A DNA stretch of 64,000 nucleotides, taken from Paraflavitalea sp. CAU 1676 (GTDB lineage: Bacteria > Bacteroidota > Bacteroidia > Chitinophagales > Chitinophagaceae). Where the stretch lies: contig NZ_JARHUJ010000004.1 in the NCBI RefSeq assembly GCF_029223285.1, forward strand, positions 682,001 to 746,000, in the 5' to 3' direction. Of this stretch, positions 43,952-52,727 are shown piece after piece. The notes beneath the pieces were generated by a model. It did no database searches, was not told where the DNA came from, and saw nothing but the letters and a program-made list of their open reading frames with translations. The translations under genes were made by a program, and so were the position numbers. Every line of letters begins with the position of its first letter. Position 1 is the stretch's first letter.

Positions 43952-44506
43952 TCAACTTTTTGAAAAGCTGATGGTGTGATCGTCATCTACCGGCAGGGAT
44001 TGAAACCAGAGCCTTAACGGATAATTTTCGGAAGGGTCGTAATCGAAATAGAATCTGTTGTTGTTGGTAAGCTGCCTTACCTCATCGTCTGTGGCAGGGC
44101 GATCGATGGTCTTGTTGCCACTTCTCCAGCCCCGGTAATGGGCCTCGCATACTTTAAATTCCAGGGTATGCGCCGCTTCATCAAACACCACCGTACCATT
44201 CATTTTGGTTACGGACTGCATACCGCTGTAATAACCACCATCCACCAGCACAACGAGTTCTGCGTTCTTTCCATTGGCATCGAACTTCAGGTATTGGCCG
44301 GTTTTGAAACCCGTACCAACATATTTGCCGTTGTAGGCATCTACTACAATGGTGCCCGAAACGCCGCCGTGGGCCCATCCGCCCGCCATACCTGAAGGGG
44401 CGTTGCTGCTGGGCAGGTTGCAATTTTTACCGTCGTTGTCCTTGTCACAACTCATCGAAGCGACTGCAAGGGCAGCCGCACACACAACATAAAACAATTT
44501 GCGCAT
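43952..44506 (-). CDS. Hypothetical lipoprotein
   Basis: 184 residues with lipobox SMSC (MRKLFYVVCAAALAVASMSC), followed by an Asp/Asn-rich linker and a small beta-rich domain (GTIVVDAYNGKYVGTGFKTGQYLKFDANG..VVFDEAAHTLEFKVCEAHYRGW). Tightly spaced Gly/Tyr/Phe suggests a beta-sandwich or lipocalin-like fold. No family recognised with certainty. It is divergently transcribed from the DUF481-like gene; a TAGCTTCG box (one mismatch from the -7 consensus) with TTG 21 bp further upstream precedes it. Confidence 0.75.
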   Translation of the reverse strand: MRKLFYVVCAAALAVASMSCDKDNDGKNCNLPSSNAPSGMAGGWAHGGVSGTIVVDAYNGKYVGTGFKTGQYLKFDANGKNAELVVLVDGGYYSGMQSVTKMNGTVVFDEAAHTLEFKVCEAHYRGWRSGNKTIDRPATDDEVRQLTNNNRFYFDYDPSENYPLRLWFQSLPVDDDHTISFSKS

Positions 44507-44607
44507 GACTATACTTTTTGGCTTGATTAATGATGGTGCGAAGCTACCCCCCGCTAGTGCCCGGCGTCAATGACGAATGGATTGAATTGCCATTTCCGGC
44601 TGGTGAA

Positions 44608-44636
44608 TTGAGGGGGCACATTATCCATTACCTTTG
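44608..44636 (+). promoter_or_regulatory. Bacteroidota-type promoter for the DUF481-like gene
   Basis: TTG (44608-44610), an 18-bp spacer, TACCTTTG (44629-44636): both elements are consensus at ideal spacing. The start codon is 23 bp further on. Confidence 0.75.
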
Positions 44637-44658
44637 CCGCTCATTGCATCAGTTTGAT

Positions 44659-45390
44659 ATGAAAGGATGGTTGTTAACCCTTGGGGGTATTATTTTATAT
44701 GGCTGCGTGGCGGCACAGTTCAACGACTCAACCCATTATCACATTAAATACAGCACTACCGGCATCATCAATCGTACCAATGATGCCCGGTCCTTCGTAT
44801 TGAACAATGTATTGGGATTCCAGGTCAATAAAGAGAAGATCACCATCAACAGCGGCAACAGTTGGATCTATGGCCGACAGGGCAGCCGCCTTACCAACAA
44901 TGACTTTATCTCGGCACTCAATGTCGATTATCTCAAGAACAGGCAGCGGTTGTATTATTGGGGACTCGTCACCTTTACCACCAGCTATTCGTTAAAGATC
45001 GATCACCAGTTGCAGGCCGGTGGAGGTATTGGCTATAACTTCATCAACAAGGAAAAGGCCGAACTGGTAGTAAGTGATGGACTACTCTACGAAACCAGCA
45101 AGTTCACCCTGGCGACGGAGGGCGACTTCGATCACCAGACGGTGCGCAATTCGCTGCGCATAAAATACAAATGGCATGTGACCGATGTGGTGCTCCTCGA
45201 CGGCGTGCACTTTTGGCAACCATCCCTCGAAAACTTCTCCGACTACAATATCCGCTCTACCTCTTCGCTCTCGGTAAAGCTGCGCAAATGGCTTAGTTTA
45301 ACAACTGCCCTTACTTACAACAAAGTGAGCTTCACCAACCGGGAGAACCTGCTCGTCAACTTCGGCATCACGGCCGAGAAATACTTCTAA
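44659..45390 (+). CDS. DUF481-like outer-membrane beta-barrel protein
   Basis: 243 residues from ATG 44659 (MKGWLLTLGGIILYGCVAAQF, signal peptide). The frame upstream contains the promoter, which rules out earlier starts. The mature part consists of alternating beta strands with aromatic ends (YHIKYSTTGIINRTNDARSFVLNNVLGFQV, LYYWGLVTFTTSYSLKIDHQLQAGGGIGY) and ends in Phe, like YdiY/DUF481 outer-membrane proteins. The function is unknown. Inferred to be a monomeric barrel of about 12 strands. Confidence 0.75.
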   Translation: MKGWLLTLGGIILYGCVAAQFNDSTHYHIKYSTTGIINRTNDARSFVLNNVLGFQVNKEKITINSGNSWIYGRQGSRLTNNDFISALNVDYLKNRQRLYYWGLVTFTTSYSLKIDHQLQAGGGIGYNFINKEKAELVVSDGLLYETSKFTLATEGDFDHQTVRNSLRIKYKWHVTDVVLLDGVHFWQPSLENFSDYNIRSTSSLSVKLRKWLSLTTALTYNKVSFTNRENLLVNFGITAEKYF

Positions 45391-45414
45391 ATTGCCCACC
45401 AATTGAACCCCTCA

Positions 45415-45444
45415 TGTCACGTTATGTCATGACATAACATGACA
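45415..45444. promoter_or_regulatory. 30-bp near-perfect palindrome (TGTCA-type half sites)
   Basis: TGTCACGTTATGTCA (45415-45429) followed without spacer by TGACATAACATGACA (45430-45444): 15-bp arms with a single mismatch. Each arm contains two TGTCA units. It lacks a T tract, so an operator or protein-binding site fits better than a terminator. Confidence 0.6.
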
Positions 45445-45590
45445 CCCGCAAAGAAAACATCAACAAAATTTGGAATCGCCAGGTTCCCCTGATTACGTTT
45501 GCGGCGAAAGGCAATCAGATAGGCAGGAGATCATCAAAAAGAGGCCGTTTAAACAGTTTAGAGTAATCGTTGAAGTGATCCGCAGGCACC

Positions 45591-45641
45591 CGCTCCGTGG
45601 CGCTCCCGTACCCGCTCCGTACCGCTCCCGTACCGGTCTCG
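45591..45641 (+). repeat. Array of ~10-11-bp repeats CGCTCC(C)GTAC
   Basis: Five units: CGCTCCGTGG, CGCTCCCGTACC, CGCTCCGTAC, CGCTCCCGTAC, CGGTCTCGAAT. They share the TCyCGTA core with the array at 21317 but differ in flanking bases. Confidence 0.8.
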
Positions 45642-45836
45642 AATAAATAGCGCAACTTTTGAAAAAGCCCCTCTTTCACTAAAAGCGGTAGGGCTGCTGG
45701 CGTCCTTATCCTATTGAGCTAGCTTCTACAGAGCAAGACCGCTGCCGGATCCGCTGGCGTATCCGTGCTCAAATCCCCCTAAAAAATCAACTTTCTACCT
45801 CTCGAAATCACACTGTCACATATAGGCTCCCCCAAA

Positions 45837-45861
45837 ACAAAAGGCCGGCATAAAGCCGGCC
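45837..45861 (-). terminator. Terminator of gcvP
   Basis: On the minus strand GGCCGGC-TTTAT-GCCGGCC (45861-45843) is followed by TTTTGTTTT: a perfect 7-bp GC-rich stem, 5-nt loop and U tract, 25 bp after the stop codon. Confidence 0.93.
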
Positions 45862-45885
45862 CTTGCGTGGAATCTTCTATGTTAA

Positions 45886-48765
45886 TTATTGTGCTTCAAT
45901 TTCAGCATAAGAGCTAACAGGCTCACAAGTGCAGATCAGGTTCCTGTCCCCATGCGTATTGTTCACGCGGGCAACAGATGGCCAGAACTTGTTGGCACGG
46001 ATATAAGAAAGCGGGAAAGCTGCCTGCTGACGGGTATATGCATGCTTCCACTCATCAGCCGTAATCACAAACTGCGTATGAGGCGCATTCTTCAGCGGGT
46101 TATCTTTCTTATCGGCCTTGCCTTCTTCAATAGCACGTATCTCTTCACGAATGCTCAGCATCGCGTCGCAGAAACGGTCCAGCTCGGCCTTGTCTTCACT
46201 TTCTGTAGGCTCGATCATGATGGTGCCCGGAACCGGGAAACTCATGGTAGGAGCATGGAAGCCATAGTCCATCAAACGCTTGGCCACATCTTCCGCCTCG
46301 ATCTCTGCAGATTTCTTGAACGGACGCAGGTCAACGATGAACTCATGCGCACACTGGCCATTGTGGTTCGTGTACAGGATCTCATACTCTTCCTGCAATC
46401 TTGCACGCATATAGTTGGCATTGAGGATCGCATATTCAGTCGCCATCCTGGCACCTTCCTGGCCCAGCATGCGGATGTAACCATAGCTGATGAGCAGGAT
46501 AGAAGCCGAGCCATAAGGAGCAGCAGACACCGCGCCTTTGCCATTCAGCGAAACGTGACCGGGCAGGTAGGGAGCCAGGTGTTCCTTCACGCAAATGGGG
46601 CCCATGCCGGGACCACCACCTCCATGCGGGATAGCGAAGGTCTTGTGCAGGTTGAGGTGACAAACGTCGGCACCGATGAGGCCAGGAGCCGTAAGACCTA
46701 CCTGGGCATTCATGTTGGCGCCATCCATATAAACCTGACCGCCATGCTGGTGGATGATATCGGTAATCTCTTTTACAGTCTCTTCATACACACCATACGT
46801 GCTGGGGTAGGTGATCATGATACCGGAAAGCTCTTTGCTGTATTGAGCAGCCTTGGCCTTCAGGTCCTCTACATCGATATAACCGTTCTCAAGGGCTTTT
46901 ACTACTACCACCTTCATGCCGGCCATCACAGCACTGGCAGGGTTGGTACCATGCGCGCTGATGGGGATCAGCATAACATTACGATGTGCTTCGCCGCGGC
47001 TTTCATGGTAATCGCGGATCACGAGCAAACCAGCGTATTCGCCCTGGGCGCCGCTGTTGGGTTGCAGGCTGCATGCATCGAAAGCCGTGATCTGGCACAG
47101 GTATTCGCTCAGTTCAGTGATGATCTGCGTATAACCTTCTGTTTGATCTTTGGGAGCAAATGGGTGGATTTTGCTCCAGTGAGCCCAGCTTAAGGGGATC
47201 ATTTCGGAAGCAGCATTCAGTTTCATGGTGCAGGAACCGAGTGAGATCATCGATGTATTGAGCGAAAGGTCTTTGTTCTCGAGTTGCTTGATGTAGCGCA
47301 TCATTTCCGACTCACTGTGGTGGGTGTTGAACACCGGGTGCGTCAGGAAAGGAGAAGTGCGCGTTAAGCCGGTAGGCAGGTGATACAGGCCGGCGTCTTC
47401 GCTAACTGTAAAACCTGCAACATTGTGCTCATTGGGTTGGTCGAGCAGCAAGAGGATGTCGAGCACGTCGCTGTGGTTGGTGCTTTCATCCAGCGAAATG
47501 CCGATCAGGTTGTTGTCGAAGTAACGGAAGTTGATGCCTTCATGCTCAGCCTTGGCTTTGATAGCGGCAGCGTCCTCTACCTTGATCACAACCGTGTCGA
47601 AGAAGTTTTCATACACTACTTCATATCCTTCAGACTCCAGCTCTTCTGCCATGGCGTTGGCCAGTACAGTTACGCGCTTGGCGATATCTTTCAGTCCATC
47701 GGGACCATGGTACACCGCATACATGGCAGCCATATTGGCGAGCAGGGCCTGGGCGGTACAGATATTCGAAGTTGCTTTTTCGCGCTTGATGTGTTGCTCA
47801 CGGGTTTGGAGCGCCATACGCAGCGCGCGGTCGCCCTGTGCATCGATACTTACACCGATGATACGGCCGGGGATGCTGCGCTTGAATTCGTCCTTGGCAG
47901 CGAAGAAGGCAGCGTGCGGGCCACCAAAGCCCAGGGGAACCCCAAAACGTTGGGCCGAGCCACAGGCAACATCGGCGCCCAGTTCGCCCGGAGGCGTCAG
48001 GAGCGTCAGTGCCAGCAGGTCGGTGGTCATTACCACATAAGCTTCTGCTTCGTGTACCTTCTTGATGAAGGCACGGTAATCTTCAATTGCGCCTTTGTCG
48101 TTGGGGTATTGAACCAATGCACCGAAGTAGCTATTGTCGAAGCTGGCAGTTTTGTAATCGCCAAACACCACTTCAATGCCAACAGGAATAGCCCTTGTTA
48201 CCAAAACATCTTTGGTTTGGGGGAAGGTCTCGTTGTCGACAAAGAATTTGGGGCGGGTAATATGATCGTGGTCTCTGTTGAGTGTGTTGAAGAACATGGT
48301 CATGGCTTCAGCTGCCGCAGTAGCTTCATCGAGCAGCGAAGCGTTGGTGAGCGGAAGACCGGTAAGGTCGGCCACCATGGTCTGGAAATTCAGCAGGCTT
48401 TCGAGACGGCCTTGTGAAATCTCAGCCTGGTAAGGCGTGTACTGGGTGTACCAACCTGGGTTCTCGAAAACGTTGCGGAGAATAACGCTGGGTACGATGT
48501 TGTCATAGTATCCCTGGCCGATATAGCTCTTGAATGTTTTATTCTTGAGGGAGATCTCTTTCAGCTGCTGCAGATACTCGTGTTCACTTATGCCCGCCGG
48601 AATATTGAGGGCCTGGCTCATGCGGATGGCCGGGGGGACTGTTTTGTTGACCAGGGCTTCCAGACTGGATTCCCCGATCGTTTTCAGCATTTGCCTGGTT
48701 TCGCTCTCATGGGGGCCAATATGGCGACGGATGAACTCGGAGTTTTGCTTTTCAAACAGACTCAT
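45886..48765 (-). CDS. gcvP: Glycine dehydrogenase (decarboxylating), P-protein of the glycine cleavage system
   Basis: PLP enzyme that decarboxylates glycine and passes the aminomethyl group to lipoyl-GcvH. 959 residues: a single-chain (fused alpha/beta) P-protein as in E. coli. It begins with [12 protein letters not shown] and has the first-half repeat ([28 protein letters not shown]) and the PLP Lys708 in [43 protein letters not shown] is also conserved. GcvH and GcvT are not in the window. Single-gene unit with its own promoter and terminator. Confidence 0.98.
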   Translation of the reverse strand: MSLFEKQNSEFIRRHIGPHESETRQMLKTIGESSLEALVNKTVPPAIRMSQALNIPAGISEHEYLQQLKEISLKNKTFKSYIGQGYYDNIVPSVILRNVFENPGWYTQYTPYQAEISQGRLESLLNFQTMVADLTGLPLTNASLLDEATAAAEAMTMFFNTLNRDHDHITRPKFFVDNETFPQTKDVLVTRAIPVGIEVVFGDYKTASFDNSYFGALVQYPNDKGAIEDYRAFIKKVHEAEAYVVMTTDLLALTLLTPPGELGADVACGSAQRFGVPLGFGGPHAAFFAAKDEFKRSIPGRIIGVSIDAQGDRALRMALQTREQHIKREKATSNICTAQALLANMAAMYAVYHGPDGLKDIAKRVTVLANAMAEELESEGYEVVYENFFDTVVIKVEDAAAIKAKAEHEGINFRYFDNNLIGISLDESTNHSDVLDILLLLDQPNEHNVAGFTVSEDAGLYHLPTGLTRTSPFLTHPVFNTHHSESEMMRYIKQLENKDLSLNTSMISLGSCTMKLNAASEMIPLSWAHWSKIHPFAPKDQTEGYTQIITELSEYLCQITAFDACSLQPNSGAQGEYAGLLVIRDYHESRGEAHRNVMLIPISAHGTNPASAVMAGMKVVVVKALENGYIDVEDLKAKAAQYSKELSGIMITYPSTYGVYEETVKEITDIIHQHGGQVYMDGANMNAQVGLTAPGLIGADVCHLNLHKTFAIPHGGGGPGMGPICVKEHLAPYLPGHVSLNGKGAVSAAPYGSASILLISYGYIRMLGQEGARMATEYAILNANYMRARLQEEYEILYTNHNGQCAHEFIVDLRPFKKSAEIEAEDVAKRLMDYGFHAPTMSFPVPGTIMIEPTESEDKAELDRFCDAMLSIREEIRAIEEGKADKKDNPLKNAPHTQFVITADEWKHAYTRQQAAFPLSYIRANKFWPSVARVNNTHGDRNLICTCEPVSSYAEIEAQ

Positions 48766-49148
48766 ATATAGTATTGATTTCTAATTTCAATTGTTGGAGC
48801 AACCGCAAGGAGGGCGGGGAGGTGAAGGAAAAAAGACTACCTCGGAATCGACCACAAACCTTACGGTAACCCTTCTAAAAGGGTGCAAAGTTAAGTGGAA
48901 ACATTCACACTAACAGGTGTTTGCGCAATCCGGTGCATATGATGGGGAAAACCCATTGAAATACAGGGTGGTACAAGCTTCTGCAAGAGGTAAATATAGA
49001 CCTCAAAAGGATAATCGGTCGGAGAAAGGGAGGAATGGGGGCGCAACGGGATACTCAATTCAGGACGGGCGTACTACAACCTTGTTTACGACACAGTTGC
49101 GGGCCGAAAGCGTTATTTGCTTACATTAGGGAGCCAAGCTGCTAACCC
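48766..49148. other. Divergent intergenic region gcvP / DUF3667 gene
   Basis: 383 bp. Holds the gcvP promoter and about 115 nt of 5' leader, in which no glycine-riboswitch-like pattern is evident. No further features are seen on the plus strand; a short GTG-started frame there is not convincing. Confidence 0.6.
48886..48893 (-). promoter_or_regulatory. -7 box for gcvP
   Basis: TAACTTTG on the minus strand (48893-48886) is an exact TAnnTTTG match, about 120 bp before the gcvP start. The leader of roughly 115 nt leaves room for regulation. Confidence 0.45.
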
Positions 49149-49982
49149 ATGCATACCAACAACTGCTTAAACTGTCAGTCGAACTTGTCCGAGAACCAGC
49201 GCTATTGCGCCAAATGCGGCCAGCAGGCCGCCATACACCGGTTTTCCATACCCCACTTCCTGCACGAGTTCTTTCATGCCTTTACCCATACCGACAAAGG
49301 CATCTTCCACCTGCTGAAATGCCTCGCCACCAGGCCAGGCACTACCGCCCGGGAATATCTGCAGGGCAAACGCAAAGCCTACTTCAACCCATTTACCTTC
49401 TTCCTCATCGTGATGGCGATCTACGTATTGGTAGATCCCTTTTTCGTAAAGGCCGTGCCGGAAGCAAGGCCCGATCAGGAGGTACTGGCCCGCATTCCCA
49501 CCGCCGAAGGCCGCGAACGGTATGTGAGTATACTACACCGAGCCAATAACGTACGGCATTTTCTGACCTCCAAAGCCAACATCGTAGCCATGGTAGCCGT
49601 ACCGCTGATAGCTTTTATATCCTGGTTGTTCTTTTACCGCCGTGGGTTCAACTTTGCCGAACACCTCACTGCTAATATGATGTTCGTAGTGTTCAGTAAC
49701 CTGGTGCTGGTGGTATTGATCTTTCCACTGAAAGCGATGCTGAAGAACGATTCGTTGGGGGCCAAATTACCCTTTCTGGGAATGCTGTTGCAAGTCCTGT
49801 ATCTGTGGTGGTGTTATAATGGATTCTTTCAGTTTCGAACGCCCGCATTGCGTACTAAATCCTTCCTGGTAAGCCTATTCTCGATCAGCCTGTGGTTCAT
49901 GTTCTCACTCACCATGGTGGCGATCTATATCTACCAAAGCTGGGACTTTTATAAATTCTTTGGCCTTATGGCCGGAAGGTAA
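49149..49982 (+). CDS. DUF3667 membrane protein with zinc ribbon
   Basis: 277 residues. The N-terminal zinc ribbon (CLNCQSNLSENQRYCAKCG) is followed by HEFFHAFTHTDKGIFHLLKCLATRPGTTAREYLQGKRKAYFNPFTFFL, the DUF3667 signature, and about five TM helices. Function unknown, though found widely in Bacteroidota. The stop codon at 49982 abuts the end of the convergent sterol desaturase gene with no gap. Confidence 0.9.
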   Translation: MHTNNCLNCQSNLSENQRYCAKCGQQAAIHRFSIPHFLHEFFHAFTHTDKGIFHLLKCLATRPGTTAREYLQGKRKAYFNPFTFFLIVMAIYVLVDPFFVKAVPEARPDQEVLARIPTAEGRERYVSILHRANNVRHFLTSKANIVAMVAVPLIAFISWLFFYRRGFNFAEHLTANMMFVVFSNLVLVVLIFPLKAMLKNDSLGAKLPFLGMLLQVLYLWWCYNGFFQFRTPALRTKSFLVSLFSISLWFMFSLTMVAIYIYQSWDFYKFFGLMAGR

Positions 49983-50927
49983 TTACTGGCCCGAAGCTTT
50001 AACGGCAATCGGATCCTCCTGGAGCTCGGGCAGGGTACCTGCCTCTTCCTCCCTCATTTGCTCGCTCGTGAGGCGGCTGCCATCGTGGCTCCAGCCCGGA
50101 GGACCGAATACATACCCCCATTTCTCCCGCCAGCCAATATCGGTGCGGGAAATATCCTTGAAGATGTTTTGCCATTCGTGAAATACGACCGTAACGGGCG
50201 TCTCCTTCTCCGTCGGCTTGCTGGTGAGCCCGTACCGGATGGGTTGGTATTCAGTAGCCGGCAGTTCGGCCTGGAATGTGCCAAACAGCTTATCCCAGAT
50301 GATCAGGAACATGCCCATGTTCTTATCGAGGTACCTGGCATTCGAAGCATGGTGTACCCGGTGGTGCGAAGGCGTCACCAGGATATGTTCCAGCCAACCC
50401 ATTTTATGGATCAGTTCGGTATGCACAAAAATGCCCCAGATCTGCGTGGCAGAATAAACGAATACGATGTCGATCGGCGAAAAGCCCATCAGCGCCAGCG
50501 GTATAAAATAAATGAAACGATACAAAGGTTGAAACACCGAAGAGCGGAATCCCACGGTGAAGTTCATGTGCTCCGACGAGTGGTGCGTTACATGCACCGC
50601 CCAGAACAGGCGTATCTCATGATCGAAGCGGTGCAGCCAGTAATACAGGAAGTCTTCCAGCAACACCAGCATGAACCAGTATACCACCACATGACTGAAG
50701 GAGAAGATATGATGCCGGTAAAAATAATCGAGGATCACCAGGTAAGCGCCCCTGAACAGCAGGTCGATCGCGCCATTGGCCAGCATCAGGTAACAGTTGA
50801 TGGCAGTGTCTTTCCAGGTATATGATTTGCGATGGCGGTAATTGCTCAATAAGATCTCCAGCCCGATGATGATGAGGTAGATCGGGGTGCTGATAAGGAT
50901 GAGTATTTGTTCCCGTAATGAATCCAT
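49983..50927 (-). CDS. Sterol desaturase / fatty acid hydroxylase family protein (copy 1)
   Basis: 314 residues from ATG 50927 (MDSLREQILIL); the open frame further upstream is not conserved with its neighbour. Integral membrane di-iron oxygenase with the histidine clusters HRFDH, HVTHH and HHRVHH, within four to five TM helices. It probably hydroxylates or desaturates a lipid. The paralogue at 51070 shows colinear identity over the whole length, so this is a tandem duplication with divergence. A short (<10 nt) leader follows the -7 box. Confidence 0.93.
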   Translation of the reverse strand: MDSLREQILILISTPIYLIIIGLEILLSNYRHRKSYTWKDTAINCYLMLANGAIDLLFRGAYLVILDYFYRHHIFSFSHVVVYWFMLVLLEDFLYYWLHRFDHEIRLFWAVHVTHHSSEHMNFTVGFRSSVFQPLYRFIYFIPLALMGFSPIDIVFVYSATQIWGIFVHTELIHKMGWLEHILVTPSHHRVHHASNARYLDKNMGMFLIIWDKLFGTFQAELPATEYQPIRYGLTSKPTEKETPVTVVFHEWQNIFKDISRTDIGWREKWGYVFGPPGWSHDGSRLTSEQMREEEAGTLPELQEDPIAVKASGQ

Positions 50928-50934
50928 GCGGCAA

Positions 50935-50942
50935 CAAAAGTA
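50935..50942 (-). promoter_or_regulatory. -7 box for sterol desaturase copy 1
   Basis: TACTTTTG on the minus strand (50942-50935) is an exact TAnnTTTG match only 7 bp before the ATG at 50927, predicting a nearly leaderless mRNA. The TTTTG upstream is 24 bp away, longer than ideal. Confidence 0.45.
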
Positions 50943-51069
50943 AGCATCCGATGGTAAATGAATTGTCAAAAATTAAGCGGTACCCGTTTGTGTGCAGTCT
51001 ACATAGATTAGAATTTATATACATCATAAAATTCATGTGGCGATCATGATAAGTGGACAGGATAACTGA

Positions 51070-51990
51070 TCACCCATTTCCAGCTTGTATCAACGTATTA
51101 TCGACTGCTTCGATGGCCCTGAGCTCCTTGCTCGTATGCCGGCTGCCATTGTGGCTCCAGCCAGGCGGACCAAATACATACCCCAACCGTTGTTTCCAGT
51201 TGATACCGGGCTGGCGTACATCCTGCCATATATCGGCCCATTCATGAAAGATGACGGTAGACAGGGTATCATCCTGCATCGGTGTTTTCAGCCCATAACG
51301 GATGGGTTCATACTGCAGGGCCGGTAATTCCGGTTGAAACGTGCCGAATAGCTTGTCCCAAAAAATAAAAACAGATCCCATATTCCGGTCGAGGTACCGG
51401 GTGTTGGAAGCATGGTGTACCCGGTGGTGAGAGGGGGTAACGAGCACGTATTCGAGCCATCCCAGTTTGCGCACTTTTTCGGTATGGGTGAGGATAGCCC
51501 ATATTTCGGTAATGGAATAAACCAGCAGGATATCGGCCGGCTGAAAACCCGCCAGCGCAACAGGAATAAAGAACGCAAAGCGATACAAGGGTTCCATCAC
51601 CCCGGCCCGGAAACCCACCGTAAAATTGAACTGGGCCGAAGAGTGGTGGTTCACATGCACCGCCCAGAAAAGCCGGCAGGTATGGCTTAAACGGTGCAGC
51701 CAGTAATGCATCATATCCACCACCAGCAGCAGGCCCACCCAATACATCCAGGAGTGGCTCAAATGTGTGAATGCAACGCCAAAAAAGAAACTCAGCAGGG
51801 CAAAACTCACTCCCCGCATCACCAGGTCTACAACGCCGCTACAAATACTGAGGGCGAAGTTCTGGATGGTATCGCGCCGGCGATAGCTGTGGGTATGGTG
51901 CAGGTTGCTTAAAATGATCTCGGTGCCAATGATGATGGCATAAAGCGGCGTGGTGATCAACACCAGTAATTGCTGATGAAGTGTACCCAT
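51070..51990 (-). CDS. Sterol desaturase / fatty acid hydroxylase family protein (copy 2)
   Basis: 306 residues, with the same three His clusters (HRLSH, HVNHH, HHRVHH) and topology as copy 1. Shared blocks include LHR, FWAVHV-HHSS, NFTVGFR, PSHHRVHHASN-RYLD-NMG, WDKLFGTFQ-ELP and LGYVFGPPGWSH-GSR. Starts MGTLHQQLLVL at 51990. A 142-bp gap separates the two genes on the same strand; whether copy 1 is co-transcribed or uses its own promoter is unclear. Substrate unknown. Confidence 0.93.
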   Translation of the reverse strand: MGTLHQQLLVLITTPLYAIIIGTEIILSNLHHTHSYRRRDTIQNFALSICSGVVDLVMRGVSFALLSFFFGVAFTHLSHSWMYWVGLLLVVDMMHYWLHRLSHTCRLFWAVHVNHHSSAQFNFTVGFRAGVMEPLYRFAFFIPVALAGFQPADILLVYSITEIWAILTHTEKVRKLGWLEYVLVTPSHHRVHHASNTRYLDRNMGSVFIFWDKLFGTFQPELPALQYEPIRYGLKTPMQDDTLSTVIFHEWADIWQDVRQPGINWKQRLGYVFGPPGWSHNGSRHTSKELRAIEAVDNTLIQAGNG

Positions 51991-52129
51991 GCCCCCGTCA
52001 ATTCAAAAAAAGTACCATGTAATGCTGGCCCGGTTCAGTAACTTGCAGGCGTAAATAATTCTAATCACATTCTAATGGTCCATTAATCTGCCGGAGCGTA
52101 TAATTGGCTCTTGTGGAATGATTTAGCGG

Positions 52130-52630
52130 ATGCAGATACCCATCAACGATAACTGGAAAAAGAAGGCGGCTGCCAATCAAAAGCAGTACGGGCGGTTCCT
52201 GAAGCAGGCCGATAAGAACAAAGTGTTGAAACAATTGCCCGATTTGCACGAAGAGGCATTCAGCCACATCGATTGTTTGCAATGCGCAGCCTGTTGCAAG
52301 AACTATTCGCCGCGCTTCAAAACACCGGATATCAAGCGTATCAGCAAACACCTTAGAATGAAGGAAAGCGTATTTATAGAAACCTATCTCCGCCTCGATG
52401 AAGAAGGCGATTACGTCGTGAAATCGACACCCTGTCCCTTTCTCGGCGATGATAATTTTTGCTCCATCTATGATGAGCGTCCTTCCGATTGCGAGCGTTT
52501 TCCCTATACAGACGAAGATGTGTTGTTGAAAAGACCACAACTTACCCTGAAAAATGCAAGCTTTTGTCCTGCTGTATACCATGTCATGGAAAACCTGATA
52601 CAGCAGGCGGAAAATAAAACAGGAAAATAG
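52130..52630 (+). CDS. YkgJ-family cysteine cluster protein
   Basis: 166 residues, cytoplasmic. The conserved Cys pattern CLQCAACCKNYSPRF, later CPFLGDDNFCSIYDERPSDCERFPY, is the UPF0153/YkgJ signature, thought to bind a metal or Fe-S cluster. The protein is somewhat longer than the minimal YkgJ domain, with a basic N-terminal helix (NWKKKAAANQKQYGRFLKQADKNK). Function unknown. Confidence 0.92.
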   Translation: MQIPINDNWKKKAAANQKQYGRFLKQADKNKVLKQLPDLHEEAFSHIDCLQCAACCKNYSPRFKTPDIKRISKHLRMKESVFIETYLRLDEEGDYVVKSTPCPFLGDDNFCSIYDERPSDCERFPYTDEDVLLKRPQLTLKNASFCPAVYHVMENLIQQAENKTGK

Positions 52631-52727
52631 CCGCTGCCTCCCAACAACAAGACAATATTTTTTGTATAATTCAGCTATTGCTAAGAATAGGATCTAGTTA
52701 CCAAAGACGATCATAAACCAACCGCCC

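Larger units (their letters stand above)
45391..45885. other. Gene-free 495-bp stretch between convergent genes
   Basis: Lies between the 3' ends of the DUF481-like gene and gcvP. Contains a 30-bp near-perfect palindrome, an array of ~10-11-bp repeats, and the gcvP terminator (listed separately). No ORF, tRNA or rRNA seen. Unusually structured for a region that needs no promoter. Confidence 0.7.

Noticed and set aside
45889-47193. Long plus-strand frame opposite gcvP
   Set aside because: Antisense shadow of a complete P-protein gene, with no recognisable protein family.
48766-48890. Glycine riboswitch in the gcvP leader
   Set aside because: The leader is long enough, but I could not find the conserved glycine-aptamer core; a covariance-model search would decide.
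48917-49129. 70-codon GTG-started frame upstream of the DUF3667 gene
   Set aside because: Arg/Gly-rich with no signal, TM or family resemblance and a non-ATG start; it probably overlaps the DUF3667 promoter region.
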